From contig JAIWNE010000177.1 in NCBI GenBank assembly GCA_025331445.1, forward strand, positions 1-44,558: a DNA stretch of 44,558 nucleotides, in the 5' to 3' direction. Below the pieces are notes generated by a model. The model did not search any database and had not been told where the DNA came from. It was given only the letters and a program-made list of their open reading frames with translations. Position numbers and translations under genes: made by a program. Below, piece by piece: positions 32,150-42,650 of the stretch. Every line of letters begins with the position of its first letter. Positions within the stretch are counted from its first letter, which is position 1. Origin of the DNA: Blakeslea trispora (lineage: Eukaryota; Mucoromycota; Mucoromycetes; Mucorales; Choanephoraceae).

Positions 32150-32758
32150 GGCGATTACAAACTGGACGCACTCTAACAAAAATAACTTGATTCATATCGA
32201 AAATGGTACTGCTGTCATGTGTAAGATACAACAACCTCATAGAGCACACAAGTTAGCTCCTATCTACCAAGGACCTTACATAGTGGTACGAAAGAAAGCA
32301 GCCAACGACTACGTTCTTAAAGATGAACAAGGCGAACTCTTACACAGAGATTATACCCCACCAGAACTTAAAGTAGTTGCTATCGATGAAACTCTAATTG
32401 AAGATGAAACATATGAAATTGAAGAAATTAGAGATCATAGAGGGCCAGCATCCAATTGAGAATATCTTGTTAGATGGGCTGGCTATGGTGATAGAGCTAA
32501 TACATGGGAACCTGCCTCATCATTTACAAATCCAGAAGTAGTTAATCCCCAATATTGGGCAAAGGTCAAAAAGCTTAAGGAAATAGAAAAACAAGCACAG
32601 ACCAAGCGCACAGACGTTAGACCAACAAAATCTGGAGAAAAGCGCATAAACACTACACCGCAAAAAACTCGCCAAAGCAAACGCTTTAGACATTAAGATC
32701 CTACTACAAAATAGAGATCATGACAATCCCGATTGTGATTGACATTGGAGGGGGAGAA

Positions 32759-32892
32759 TATGGTGATTACACCATAATTGATATATAAAAGATGTTCATT
32801 AAAAGATCATTGTAGACAAAGAAGTATTCTATAAAAAGAACTTCATGTATCTGAATTGGGATCATTACCTAGTTAAGTAAAGACTAAGGGAT
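32759..32892 (+). repeat. 3' LTR of chromovirus C, first part
   Basis: Matches 22696 onward. The second base is A instead of G (TATGGTG for TGTGGTG). It continues at 33434-33459 and 42601-42650; the intervening sequence is three later insertions. Confidence 0.9.
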
Positions 32893-33429
32893 TGTAACCG
32901 TGACTAGCCTTTTTCTGTATAAATAGCATCTCATTTTCCTCAATAAAAAGGGGATCATCTCACTTAAAAAATAAAAGAGCACTTTACTTTATCGTTTTAC
33001 TTTTCTTTTCTTATCTTTTTATCTTTCAGAACTCGTATTTGCCTGCCCGGAAATAACCTGTTCTTCTTTTGTATTGACAATAATATCTCTTGATAACTCT
33101 ACTTATCTCACGATTAACTGCGTTATCTTAAATAAAATATTGTTGTTTGGGACCTCTCGAATTTAATTTTGTTTACTAAAGTCCTCACCCTAAAAATTAT
33201 ATATATATATATATCGAATATCTTTGAACTTTAATCGGTTCTTAAGCGATATCTTTGTAACCAAACTAATTTTAATAAGCCCTTGAACTCTACGCGTGTT
33301 CTTTACCAAAGCCTTAAAACTATCATTTTGTATAGACTTTACATCGCTAAAGCGCAACTAAGTCTTATAATTCAATATCTTTCTCTTTAAACTCCTATTA
33401 AAACCTCTTCTCACTACCGAAAACTCACA
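32893..33429 (+). repeat. solo LTR H in the 3' LTR of chromovirus C
   Basis: 537 bp, TGTAACCGTG...CTCACA. The flanking duplication is GGAT with these ends, or GGATT if the element is shifted by one base. It contains CTGTATAAATAGC, a following AATAAAAAG, and an (AT)n run at about 33198-33214. The surrounding LTR C reads continuously once it is removed. Confidence 0.82.
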
Positions 33430-33756
33430 GGATTCACCCTGAAATGCAAGATGTAACTACTGGTTTTTGCCTTTTAGTTGGCGCCCTTTGAGATTTTGGA
33501 TCACGGCTTTTGAGACTGTCTTTGCGGCCTTTGCCAAAAAAAATTGCTTTGATTGAACTGTAGTTCGCGGTCTTTGAATCGGGCAATAGATATCACTCTT
33601 CAAAGAAATGCTTTGCAGAGACATTTCAAAATACAACTCAAAAAATATATTTATGCACTTGCTTCAGAAAGTTAAAACGTTTTGTATTGCTAATGAGCTT
33701 TTATTTTTTTATTAATTTCTTTTCATAACATATTTCAAACTACGAAATTAATTTTT

Positions 33757-35276
33757 TTAGAGCATGGGCTCTAGATTTAAACACTTGTCAAAGAAAGTTG
33801 TGGCATGTCTAATCCAACCTTCACAGTCCGAGACAGTTACCGTTCTTGCAGCCACATCAATACGGGGGATGAGAGTATCCTTTTCGGTAACCTCGCCTCT
33901 GCGCACATGCATCTTGATTTTGGACCACATTTCCTCAATTGGATTGAGGAAAGGGGAGTACTTTGGGAGATACATGCATTTGTACCCGCGAGAGACGATC
34001 AGGCTTTCCACCTCCTTGCTAGTATGAATGGGCCCATTGTCCATAACCAAGTACCGGCCTTGCATGCCGTGCGAGTCCAGAACATCCATAGTTGCCGCGA
34101 GGAATTGGAGGTAGTGGGTCGCTCTTGTACCCACACGGCCGTTCACCACATCGACGCCTGTTTCAGAGAGTTGCAACTTTTTTTTTCCCCCAGAAACAGC
34201 AGTAGGGCGACGCACCATCAAATTCACAATGCCTTTTTCGCACATGGCGCCGATAATCGAGATGGATACACCACGCTGAGTAGCAACTTCAATTTTTGCC
34301 GGCGTATCAGAAACAGAGCGACCAAATGTTTTTTTATGTTCATGTTGAACCCAGCCTCGTCGATGAAGATGCAATTCTTTATGTAGTCAAAGTCCTCCAA
34401 AGAGAGCCAAAGAGAAACCCGATCCTTTCTCAGCTGAAGAGTCTCAGCGGTGTTACGTGCCTTGGGTAGCTTTTCCAGCTTCTTCATCGTTAGGTTGCAA
34501 TGCTTTTTCAAATGCTTCGAGATAGCATAAATGGTGATCTCCAACCCAGGAAAAGCCTCCATGACGGCCACTCTTGCTTCGTTAAGAGTGGCGTTGGCCT
34601 TTTTCTCATGGAAGTCCAAGAAGAAAAGCGAGTGTGCCTGGAAGAGCTTTTGATTGCCATACTTGCGCTCTTTTGGAGGAGCAGGAACGGGAGCATTTTC
34701 TTCTTCATCGGTATCGACCTCCATGGTCTCCTTCTTTCTTGCTTCTTCCACCAAGATACGAGCCTTACGGACATAGTCCTGGGCAGTACGGACTACGATC
34801 CCCGTTTCCCTGGCAGCTTCAGAGGCGAATTTTCCTTCCAAGAAGACCAGACGGAAGAGTTCGTTGACCTGTTAAATGAACAATGATATTATTTCTTTTT
34901 CTTAACTTTGTAATGTAGTTTAGTGCTTTACCTGAGTCTCAGTATACTTGCGGTACTGAGTCTTTACTATCTGGTTGGCCTTTGGGATCACATCAACATC
35001 AACGCTGCCTTTGGAACTTTTGTTGGCCTTGCTGCCTGCTGTGTTTAAATTGACGGCGACAGGCATAAAGTTTGACATTGTCAAAATTTGCTGAACCTCA
35101 TTGTCAGGACTATTGGTGTTGACCCATTCCATTTCTACTGCTTGAGCAAAGTCGTCTTGAACGCTACGAGTTTCGTATTGCTCAAAGGCATCAGCTTCAA
35201 GTCCTTGGAAGCATTCTTCAACCATGGCGCAGTGCTTGTCCATAACAAAAGAGTAAGAGTTGTTGTTGCTTGACAT
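33757..35276 (-). pseudogene. IS630-type transposase, one frameshift
   Basis: Exon 1 is 35276-34932 (MSSNNNSYSFVMDKHC...), the intron 34869-34931 (63 nt, GTAAAG..AACAG), exon 2 34868-33757. Across the splice it reads YRKYTETQ-VNELFRLVFLEG, then a helix-turn-helix (FASEAARETGIVVRTAQDYV), a basic/acidic linker, a second winged-helix-like part and a DDE core: FIDEAGFN, VMDNGPIHTSKE, PKYSPFLNPIEEMWSK (DD34E). Just after FIDEAGFN a run of seven T on the plus strand (34329-34335) is one short, shifting the frame. Otherwise the product would be about 485 aa. With identical terminal repeats, a base-calling error is a real alternative to decay. Confidence 0.88.
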
Positions 35277-36480
35277 TTTTAGTAAGTAGAAAATAATAAG
35301 AGTATCAGTGAGAGATATGGAATGTTAGAAAGACAAGTTACTCATTTCTTTTATAGAAAAAAATTAACAGCCATCATCTTGTCAAGAACGACAGCTATGA
35401 TATCAATGTATGTAATAAACATAGTTAAAACGTCATTAATAATCAGTGGAAGAGAGTTTTAGACAAGATAATGATGAGCGCAGAGTACATAAAAATCTTA
35501 ATGAACGTAATGAACGTAATGAACGTAATGAACGTAAGGAACGTAATGAACATAATGGCGTAATGAACATAAAGAACGCAATGAACGCAATGAACGTAAT
35601 GAACATAATGAACATAATGGCGTAATGAACATTATGAACTTAATGGTGTGATAGCGGAGAAAGTCAGTGCACAGGCTGTCAAAATGTGATGTACATAAAA
35701 AATTTAATGAACGTAATGAACAAAATGAACATAATGATACAATAATGAAGGCGGAGTATGTAAATCCAGAAAAAAAACCCAAGTGCACACAAGAACTATA
35801 ATGAACACAATGAACATAATGAACATAATGACGCAACACAGTAAGCAAATTTAATGAACATAAGTATGTTAATGAACACAATGATATCAATGAACATAAT
35901 CATATCAATAAGCAGAACAATCTTAATGAACATAACATTTTTAATGAACATAACATATCTATTGAGCATAACGTTTTCAATGAACATTGCATTTTTGATA
36001 AACAGAACGATCATACTGAAGAGAGCAATTTTATAAAATCAAAAAGTTCTCATACAATGCAACATAATGGACGCTATCATACTGCTTCTACAACGAAAGA
36101 ATAGTTGCAAGTGAAAGCAGAAGATGGACGTAATTTGTGTACCTGACATACTTGCGAAGCAAAAAAAAATTAAAGAGCGCATCAAAAATTTAAATTCAGT
36201 GAGCGCGAAATGATGTTCTACAGGCTCGCGAAGACTTTAACAGGAAAATGGCAACACCTATTACTTCAACGGAGCACAGACGGTATGACAAAGAGGGAAA
36301 GCATTACGTATCGTCATAGTCATAAAATGTGATTGCTTTCAGGGACGTAAAGAATAGTCAAAAAAACTGCGCTGTCATTTACAGTAAGGTTTATAAGCCA
36401 ACATTGCTTGTTTACGTATATAACACTGATCTACAAAATTTAATAATTTGCTGAAGCTTTTTTATACATTTATTACACCA
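35277..36480. repeat. internal tract of the IS630-type element with ATGAAC-type tandem repeats
   Basis: From about 35497 to 36010 units close to AATGAACGTA / AATGAACATA are repeated in two clusters (dense at 35497-35640 and 35700-36010). An antisense ORF of repeating HYV triplets comes only from this repeat and is not a gene. 35277-35490 is the probable transposase promoter. 36011-36480 holds no gene and ends with TATA-like ACGTATATAACAC before the next ORF. Confidence 0.7.
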
Positions 36481-36962
36481 ATGATATTCTCTACTCTTGT
36501 CAAGAAAAACAAGAAGGCGCAAGAAGCAATCTCTACGCAAGAAGCAATTCCTTCGCAAGATTCAGCTATATCGGTTAAAACACCAACTGAATTTAGCTTG
36601 AATGAAAAAACGAATTACTACGAGTTGCCGCAATCAATCGTTCAACTGGATTCATCTTTTAACCAGAACTTGAGACTAGAAGATAGTGCATCCACAGCGG
36701 AAAGGCTTCTGAAACACAAGAAAAGTAAAAGTCTTCAAAAAGAAGAAGAAACTACACAGAGGAAGATACCCATAACTGCCTCCACTTATACTTTGGTATG
36801 GGCTTGACAATACGAGAGATTCATCACATAACAGGAATGTGTATAGGATCTATTCAACTACGTGTCAAGAAACAGAGAAAGAAATACCCTGAAAGACGTA
36901 GAGACATCAAAGTTACAGATGAAATGATTGACAACTTAAAGCAGCTTTGCGTGAGGCAAATC
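36481..36962 (+). pseudogene. accessory ORF with C-terminal helix-turn-helix, frame-broken
   Basis: Start at ATG 36481 (MIFSTLVKKNKKAQEA). The first 109 codons are polar, Ser/Glu/Lys-rich and end at TGA near 36807. The +1 frame from about 36797 reads MGLTIREIHHITGMCIGSIQ followed by RVKKQRKKYPERR and VTDEMIDNLKQLC, stop TAA. That part resembles the N-terminal helix-turn-helix of IS630/Tc1 transposases, so it may be a relic of another transposase or a DNA-binding accessory protein. A short GT..AG intron at 36795-36839 is possible but would remove most of the helix-turn-helix. Function is not known. Confidence 0.45.
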
Positions 36963-37466
36963 TAAAAACAAATAGCTTTACACTTTTAATAAAGCTTGCT
37001 TTTGTGAGCATTTTTACTTTACAATTTTAAGAGTGATGTTTGAACGAATAGCAATATATACGCGCAACTTAAAAGCTGAATTGCTGTATTCTAAAACCAA
37101 GTGCGTATAAACTAACTTGTGGAAATTCCTGCAAGTGTAAAGTGTTTTTGGAAACTGAACTGTAAAACGCTCAACATTTCAACTCTTTTATTCACTACGT
37201 ATGTAGACATCGATGCAAATATATTATCAAACACACTCTACTTATTCCGTACAATTTTAACTTCAAACGTATGACCTACGAGCGCTTTCAAAAAAATTAT
37301 TTAAGAGTGGTAAGTAGATTGCGTTGTTGCTTATGTAGAATTGCGTTAGAACATTTAGTTGTTAATGTATAACCAAAAAACTTCTTGATCGCTATTTGAA
37401 AAACATATATAAAATATTTCAAAAACCAAATATACGTGCTTTAGATTACTTCTGATGGCGAAATTG
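36963..37466. other. non-coding 3' part of the IS630-type element
   Basis: About 500 AT-rich bases between the accessory ORF and the right terminal repeat. No gene, tandem repeat or clear secondary structure was recognised. Confidence 0.5.
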
Positions 37467-37672
37467 ATTTTTTGAGTTGTATTTTGAAATGTCTCTGCAA
37501 AGCATTTCTTTGAAGAGTGATATCTATTGCCCGATTCAAAGACCGCGAACTACAGTTCAATCAAAGCAATTTTTTTTGGCAAAGGCCGCAAAGACAGTCT
37601 CAAAAGCCGTGATCCAAAATCTCAAAGGGCGCCAACTAAAAGGCAAAAACCAGTACACACCCAACGATTTTT

Positions 37673-38571
37673 TTTTCGATTTCAAATCCCATTTAGTAAT
37701 GAGGAGAAAGTTGCCTTATAGGGAACTGACAAAATTTGGGGGGTTTTCTCTCACCCCCCATGAGCAAAAACACATTCCTTTTTGGGTAAACGAGCTCCTC
37801 ATCCTCCCCCCATTAAATGAGCACTCAGATTTCCCTTTTTGGACTAAACGGTTAATAGCATATAAATGTGGCTTATATTTTAAAATTATTATTTATTAAA
37901 AATGGTTGGATAATAATCAGCGACATAATCGCTTGGATGCCTTGGGCAGGCACTACACAATACGCACTAGGCACTAGGCAGTAGGCAGTAGGCAATCGAT
38001 AGCAAGCCTCTCATATGATGAAAGAGCTACAAGTGTAAAGCCAAAAGACAACGCGTATACACCTAGAAAGAAGAAGTAAAAATTTTAGTTATAAAGTAGA
38101 TAAAGGGTTTGCTCATCAATAATAGCTTACCTTTGCTCAAAGCAATAGAACTAAGACGTACTCTTACCTACGCGATGTAAAAGATGAAGTTAGTAATGTG
38201 CAAACGCAAAGAATATTCAACTTGTTGATTTACCTTAAAAACTATACAAGATGTAGACTATTTCTTTCACATCTAAACGAAGTAAATGTTAGTAAACCGA
38301 CTAAAAATAAGTTGAAGTGTTGGTAAAATACCTTTTTGAAAGCAACGAAAGGAGGATTTATCACTAAAGAAAAAGCTGCATCAATCAAAATGTGTTATTC
38401 TGTAAAAAGTAAGGTACTTACCCTAGAAAGCTAAGAAGAAAGAAGAATGAAAGAAAAAGGAATAACGCCCAGCTAAAAAAAAACCGTACTAAAAAAAATT
38501 ACATGGGTACTTAAATAATTTAATTCTTCCAAGTCCCATTTTCTCTCTCTATCTTTTATTTTTACTGTAAA
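37673..38571. other. 5' non-coding region of the CMC-like element
   Basis: About 900 bp without a convincing gene. Near 37950-37995 a short tandem repeat of CACTAGG/CAGTAGG units occurs. A pair of inverted G and C runs (about 37735-37760) could form a hairpin. CTTTTATTTTTACTGTAAAATG leads into the gene. Confidence 0.5.
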
Positions 38572-41500
38572 ATGACTAAAGAAAAAGATAAAGACAATCC
38601 TGCGACTCCTAGGAGGGAGTTCAACCCTTACTCAACAAAATATAGCTACAGGTTTAAAGAAGACATTAAAACGGGACTAACTTATTTGTGTAGTTTATGT
38701 CGAAAGGCTTTTCCTAAGAAATACAATGCCGAAAGACATTTAAGAACATGCAACTCAAGTGGAGAAGGAGAAGTGATTGTTGTTCGAGAGTAAGTGCTTT
38801 TAAGTCTTCGCATAACGTTCAAAATACATATACTAACACTTTATTATCAGACCAATTACTGAAAATGTTTCTCAGAGCTTGGGAACAGGCAACAGCTTCT
38901 TTCGTGAATCGCCTTCCGTAGGGTTAATGAACTCTACAAGCGATATTGATATGAATACCGGCTCTTTTTCTGGACGACCTCTCTTTGGCTTTGGAGACCA
39001 TTCGGATGACCTCACATTGGACAATGGCTTCTCTATTGAGTCATCTTCTACTGGCGTTCTGAATCGATATGAATATATGACAATGGACAATGGCATCTCT
39101 TCTGACGTACCTTCGTCTGAACCTATACATCTTTCTGATGAAGAAAGGTAATTATCTCAAGCACTTGGCTGCATAGACAATATACAAAACAGACTGCTAA
39201 TGCTACTTTAAATAGTGATGATGAAGAAGAAGTTGAAGAAAATCAATTGGATGATCCGCTGGACTTGCTTCAGAACATCCAAGGTGGTAATACTGGCGCT
39301 TTTTTCCTGAATACTATAGCTCCTCTTATGGATATTCTCGACCATAGCGATGAAGACAGTGTGGACAATACCGCCGATGATGTTATGGAGACAATTGCTG
39401 ATGCCTACCCTGCTGACCCGTTTAGAAATGTCTTGGATTTTGTGTTGATTGCTTTCTTCAATGGAAGCAAGATGAATCTTTCTATGGCCAAGATCAAATC
39501 AATTATGGTTATGATCAGACTTCTGTTCAAGCTCAAGGAAAGAGACAATACTCTGCAACTTCCCAAGACTGACTATATACTGCACTTCAATGAACGAAAG
39601 AACACTCGTATTCCTTGTTTGAATCCTACACGACATACGGGTACGAACAAAAAGAACGAAGTGCATGACTTCTACATGAACAAGCCTTCGGAGTATTTGA
39701 AGTTCTTGATGGCTGATCCTGTGAAGGGTACCCAGTTGACAACTCTGCCCGACCATACTACTTGCGAGACAAAGAGTTTCCAACAGGGCGAAAAATGGCG
39801 TACTCATGAATCTTTTCAGCAACCAATGACTACACTTGGCAACGGCGATGATATTTGGGTTACCGATCTGGTTCGAGTAAACTATACTGGCAATTGGGAT
39901 TGTATTTTGGTGTCGAACTTCTATACCAAGAAGGAAGACTTAAATTTTGAATACATCACATATCTCAATGGCTTTCCTGTAAAGTTTATTGGTGATAATG
40001 CTGGTTTAACTTGTGTGGCTATCGATGAAAATGAATGGGCGTTTCCTCTCTCGTCTGTTTATCAAAAGGTCGATAAGGTTTGTGATGCTCGTCTCGGTTA
40101 CTGTTCAGATTCGCTTGATACTGCTTATTGGCCTATTCCTAATGACCACAAGGCACTTCCATTCTGGAATGATCAACATAGTGCTTTGAATTTCAAGCGT
40201 CAAAAGGCTGATGGTAGTTTCATGAAGGTCATGGTTGCTCGTATTGATCTGTTCTCTGATGATACTTCTGGTAATCAGTCAAAGCAATACAATGTGTTTG
40301 ATAGTTATTTGATGACTCCCGCTGCATTGTCCTTCGATGCAAGATCGTCTAAAAAATAACACGTACTTTATTTGTACTTCGAACAAGAAGCTATCGGCCG
40401 TCGATATGCTTCCTGCTTTGGTAGATGATTAGGTAGAACTGGAAAATGGTATTGTTATGTACTCGGTCTCTCATAACGAAGATGTTCTGGTTGTCGCTCC
40501 TCTTCTCTTGATTTCTGGTGATAACTATCGTCAATCTGAGTTGTCGATGCATATTGGGAAGCTCTGCTGGTCATTTTAGTCGAAAGTGTTTAATGTCTCA
40601 TCAAGCCAAGCCTAATCGGCCATTACGAAAGAATGCAAAGCAGACAATCCCGTCTGGCATACGAGGCAAACAGAGGCAATCCCAAGCTATTGGCACCGAT
40701 CAATCATCACGAATGTCAGAAAAGAACAATTGAGGATATTTCAAAGTTTTCTACTTACAAGGAATGCCAGATACTTGGAAGAAATGAAGAAGAAAGGTTA
40801 TGGAAAGAATGGCCAAGAACTATTGCGTCTGAAAGCCTTCAACCCTATCTTGGATACTCCCGTGGAACTTTTGCATACCTTACCTCTTGGTGTCGGAAAG
40901 GGGCTCTTACAGCTCTGGTGGCAGGAAATCTTAACGGTTACTCAGAAAGATCTGCTTCAAAAGGCTATTACTGATCAACGCACCTCTCCGCTTATACAAG
41001 AAACTTAAGGGCTACTTTGAACCACAACGGCTCTTTTGTTGTAGGGATTTCAAGCAATTCATCCAGGTGTTGCCTGCTATTCTTAGACGTTCGATCCCCA
41101 ACATTCCTAAAGGCCATAAACTTGATCTTATTGCTGAATGTTTTGATACTCTGGGATCTTTGACATCTTTGCTTTATATGCGAAGTGTCGAAGGGGAATT
41201 GAATGGCTAACCTTCTCGTATATGTCGCTTGTGAAAGAGCTTTCCACCGGATTTTCGCTTGGATAACCACTTGTTTGAATGGTGTATTCGTAGACAAGAT
41301 CCTGTCATTACAACCCAAGCTTCACTGCTTCACCACTTGAAAGAAGATATTATTTCGTTTTGGTTTGCCTGTTCACTATGAGACCGAGCATGGTGAACAA
41401 TTCAACAAGTTTATCCGGGAAGAGATCATGCGTACTAACCGCCATAATCCTTCAAAAAGTGTGGCTACCAGTTTCGCTTAACAGTTCGCTGTTCATCATT

Positions 41501-42036
41501 TGTTAATGGTGGATCTTTTATTGTTACAAAAACCCGTCGAGATGGAACTACCGAATCAAAGCGAATTATAGATGCTGGCTATCGATCAAGATAATGAAAG
41601 AAGAAGAGCCACATTCTTTGATCTCATTTTGAACCACCGGAAAATGCTGATAACAACGACTATTATGAGAAGACTGGCGAATTCTTAAGAATTGGAACAG
41701 CAAGTATCTTCAATTGTTCGGCTTCTGGTTTCAGCGAATCAATGATTGGCATCATTGATTCTGTTGAAAAGTGCATTGTTCAGGAAAACGGCGAAGATGT
41801 TAAATCATTAAGTACACAATTTCTACTTATCAATTTGAACCGTTTAATCAGGCGTTCTTTTATCTTTTTTTGATAGGGATTCTGGTTCTGGCTCTTTGTT
41901 TCCTGGATGGTTCACTACTCAAGACAATAACATTGTCATGAGAAGAACTACTACTGTTGTCCAAGGACTTGCTACCGAAATTGAACTTGTCCAGCGTTTC
42001 GATATGCATTTGTCTCTTAAGATTCAACAAGCCTGA
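38572..42036 (+). pseudogene. CMC/Plavaka-like transposase with introns, degenerate
   Basis: Exon 1 is 38572-38789 with a C2HC zinc finger (YLCSLCRKAFPKKYNAERH ... C). Intron 38790-38850 carries TACTAAC. Exon 2 is 38851-39147 and intron 39148-39215. Exon 3 starts at 39216 and runs open to TAA 40357-40359. A one-base loss in a six-A run (40351-40356) causes that stop; the next frame reads NNTYFICTSNKKLSAVDMLP, then ENGIVMYSVSHNEDVLVVAP, LKAFNPILDTPVELLHTLPL, LPVHYETEHGEQFNKFIREE and a C-terminus ending at TGA 42034, with several stops and shifts. These blocks match a transposase family common in Mucoromycota (the TPVELLHT and ETEHGEQFNK motifs). Exact name uncertain. Confidence 0.78.
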
Positions 42037-42274
42037 ACAACACCTTCGCGGCGACTTTAAAATGCTCAACATTCACAAGTTTGGTACCTTTGGACCATTC
42101 TTCAAAGATACCGTTTAGGCGTAATCCTAGGGTTACTTTAGCGATATCTTCGAGGCACTTATGAGCTTCCATGTTAGATAAAAAATGCATGTCAGAAGAG
42201 AACGATGATGAAAGAAACGATGTTATTCTGAGTTTTAACTGCCTGCTTTTTTTCTTTTTATTTTCTCCAATCAT
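42017..42274 (-). CDS. CENP-W-like histone-fold protein (85 aa)
   Basis: ATG 42274, stop TAA 42017-42019. The N-terminus is basic (KKKKSRQLKLR). A helical histone-fold-like segment follows (HKCLEDIAKVTLGLRLNGIF), then EEWSKGTKLVNVEHFKVAAKV ending in LFRLVES. The C-terminal pattern VN-x-EH-x-x-AAKV and the total length of about 85-90 residues match my knowledge of CENP-W, the histone-fold partner of CENP-T at kinetochores. The ORF lies inside the CMC element, tail to tail with its transposase (about 20 bp overlap), under the right terminal repeat. It could be captured host DNA, an accessory gene or a chance resemblance; only a profile search can tell. Confidence 0.55.
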   Translation of the reverse strand: MIGENKKKKSRQLKLRITSFLSSSFSSDMHFLSNMEAHKCLEDIAKVTLGLRLNGIFEEWSKGTKLVNVEHFKVAAKVLFRLVES

Positions 42275-42581
42275 TTAGCATCAAGACCTAACTAATCCCC
42301 CAATCACTCGCACCCCCTCACTCATCACCCCCCTTTCATTTCTTGTAGAACTTGAGTGCTGCAATCCGCGAATAAAATCTCTCTTTTTCGTTCTCAGATT
42401 TTTGTGCAAGTTTTTTATTCTCATCAACCAGTAATAAAAAGCCTCTTGACTTGTGTAATCTTTGGACTTTAATTATTTTGATTTTCTTGTGTAGATTTTC
42501 TGTTATTTAGGCTGAAACCTTAATCTAGCGATAGCCTTTCAAATATTTAGCGGAAGAGCAATTAAAATTACTAAACGTATG
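42275..42581. other. 3' terminal region of the CMC-like element
   Basis: About 300 bp between the CENP-W-like ATG and the right terminal repeat. It is C-rich then AT-rich, with no ORF. It would hold the promoter of the minus-strand ORF. Confidence 0.45.
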
Positions 42582-42600
42582 AAAAATCGTTTGGTGTGTA

Positions 42601-42650
42601 CTCAGACTCGACTGAGTATCAATCAGATAAATTGCACATCCTAATATAAA
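42601..42650 (+). repeat. 3' LTR of chromovirus C, last visible part
   Basis: Matches the 5' LTR from CTCAGACTCA, with a 1-2 base loss, up to ATATAAA. It is then cut by the LTR of chromovirus F. Confidence 0.88.

Larger units (their letters stand above)
29263..32173 (-). mobile_element. 2.9-kb TA-inserting DNA transposon with large DDE transposase
   Basis: 2911 bp flanked by TA (29261-29262 and 32174-32175). The 24-bp terminal inverted repeats match exactly (29263-29286 and 32150-32173, starting GAGTGCGTCCAGTTTG). One three-exon transposase gene fills it. It is inserted in the integrase 3' part of chromovirus C after codons AKNFD. Confidence 0.94.
24437..32697 (+). pseudogene. pol: pol of chromovirus C: knuckle-protease-RT-RNase H-integrase-chromodomain, in three pieces
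   Basis: Pieces are 24437-27112, 28452-29262 and 32176-32697. The order is zinc knuckle (CNYCKQDWFKGHKC), protease (WAHIDTGSEITLI), RT (FSTLDLKGAYNQF; catalytic HAFLDDLVIA), RNase H (YLHTDASKYSIAAVL; IIFTDHQALTSL), integrase HHCC (HNFGHFGSE ... CPPCQKY) with TIDMIGPF, SSDNGREF and GAVENSVKT, and a chromodomain (YEIEEIRDHRG ... ANTWEPASSF). The Tc1 insertion falls between ILKDV and HNFGHFGSE, and the large DDE insertion after AKNFD. Taking out each with one TA restores the frame. A further TGA at 32457-32459 lies inside the chromodomain. Stop TAA 32695-32697. Confidence 0.9.
33460..37653 (-). mobile_element. IS630-type transposon with 187-bp terminal inverted repeats
   Basis: 4194 bp, TA on each side (33458-33459 and 37654-37655). 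Left repeat 33460-33646 and right repeat 37467-37653 are 187 bp each and match throughout by eye, starting CTGGTTTTTGCCTTTTAG. It carries a two-exon transposase (minus), a minisatellite-like tract and a small plus-strand ORF. Its right TA is also the left TA of the CMC element, so it inserted exactly into that element's target duplication. Confidence 0.93.
37656..42598 (+). mobile_element. CMC/Plavaka-like DNA transposon with a CENP-W-like ORF
   Basis: 4943 bp, TA target (37654-37655 and 42599-42600). Terminal repeats of 17 bp (37656-37672, CACACCCAACGATTTTT, and the inverse at 42582-42598) have one mismatch. CACA.. ends, a two-base target and a zinc-finger-plus-DDE gene point to the CACTA-Mirage-Chapaev/Plavaka group; the superfamily call is provisional. 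It is inserted in the 3' LTR of chromovirus C, which resumes at CTCAGACTCG (42601). Confidence 0.82.
22696..42650 (+). mobile_element. Ty3/Gypsy chromovirus C, heavily interrupted
   Basis: The 5' LTR is 22696-23201, gag-pol runs from 23247 to 32697, and the 3' LTR begins at 32759 after the polypurine tract GGAGGGGGAGAA. Its integrase is split by a Tc1 element (27113-28449) and a large DDE element (29263-32173). Its 3' LTR is split by LTR H, an IS630-type element and a CMC element, and is finally cut by chromovirus F at 42651. Own sequence totals about 9.9 kb less the inserts. The far part of the 3' LTR lies outside the window, so its target duplication cannot be checked. Confidence 0.9.

Noticed and set aside
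33198..33214. (AT)n tract as a regulatory site
   Set aside because: A simple microsatellite inside solo LTR H; nothing supports a function.
35497..36010. CRISPR-like array
   Set aside because: The repeats are short, degenerate and contiguous without unique spacers, and the sequence is eukaryotic.
35498..36014. Antisense ORFs with repeating HYV or MFI residues
   Set aside because: They are translations of the AATGAACRTA tandem tract in the IS630-type element; the composition is explained by the repeat alone.
41860..42072. 70-codon minus-strand ORF next to the CENP-W-like ORF, as a second exon
   Set aside because: It overlaps the C-terminal frame of the CMC transposase, is Ser-rich and low in complexity, and no convincing splice sites join it to the CENP-W-like ORF.
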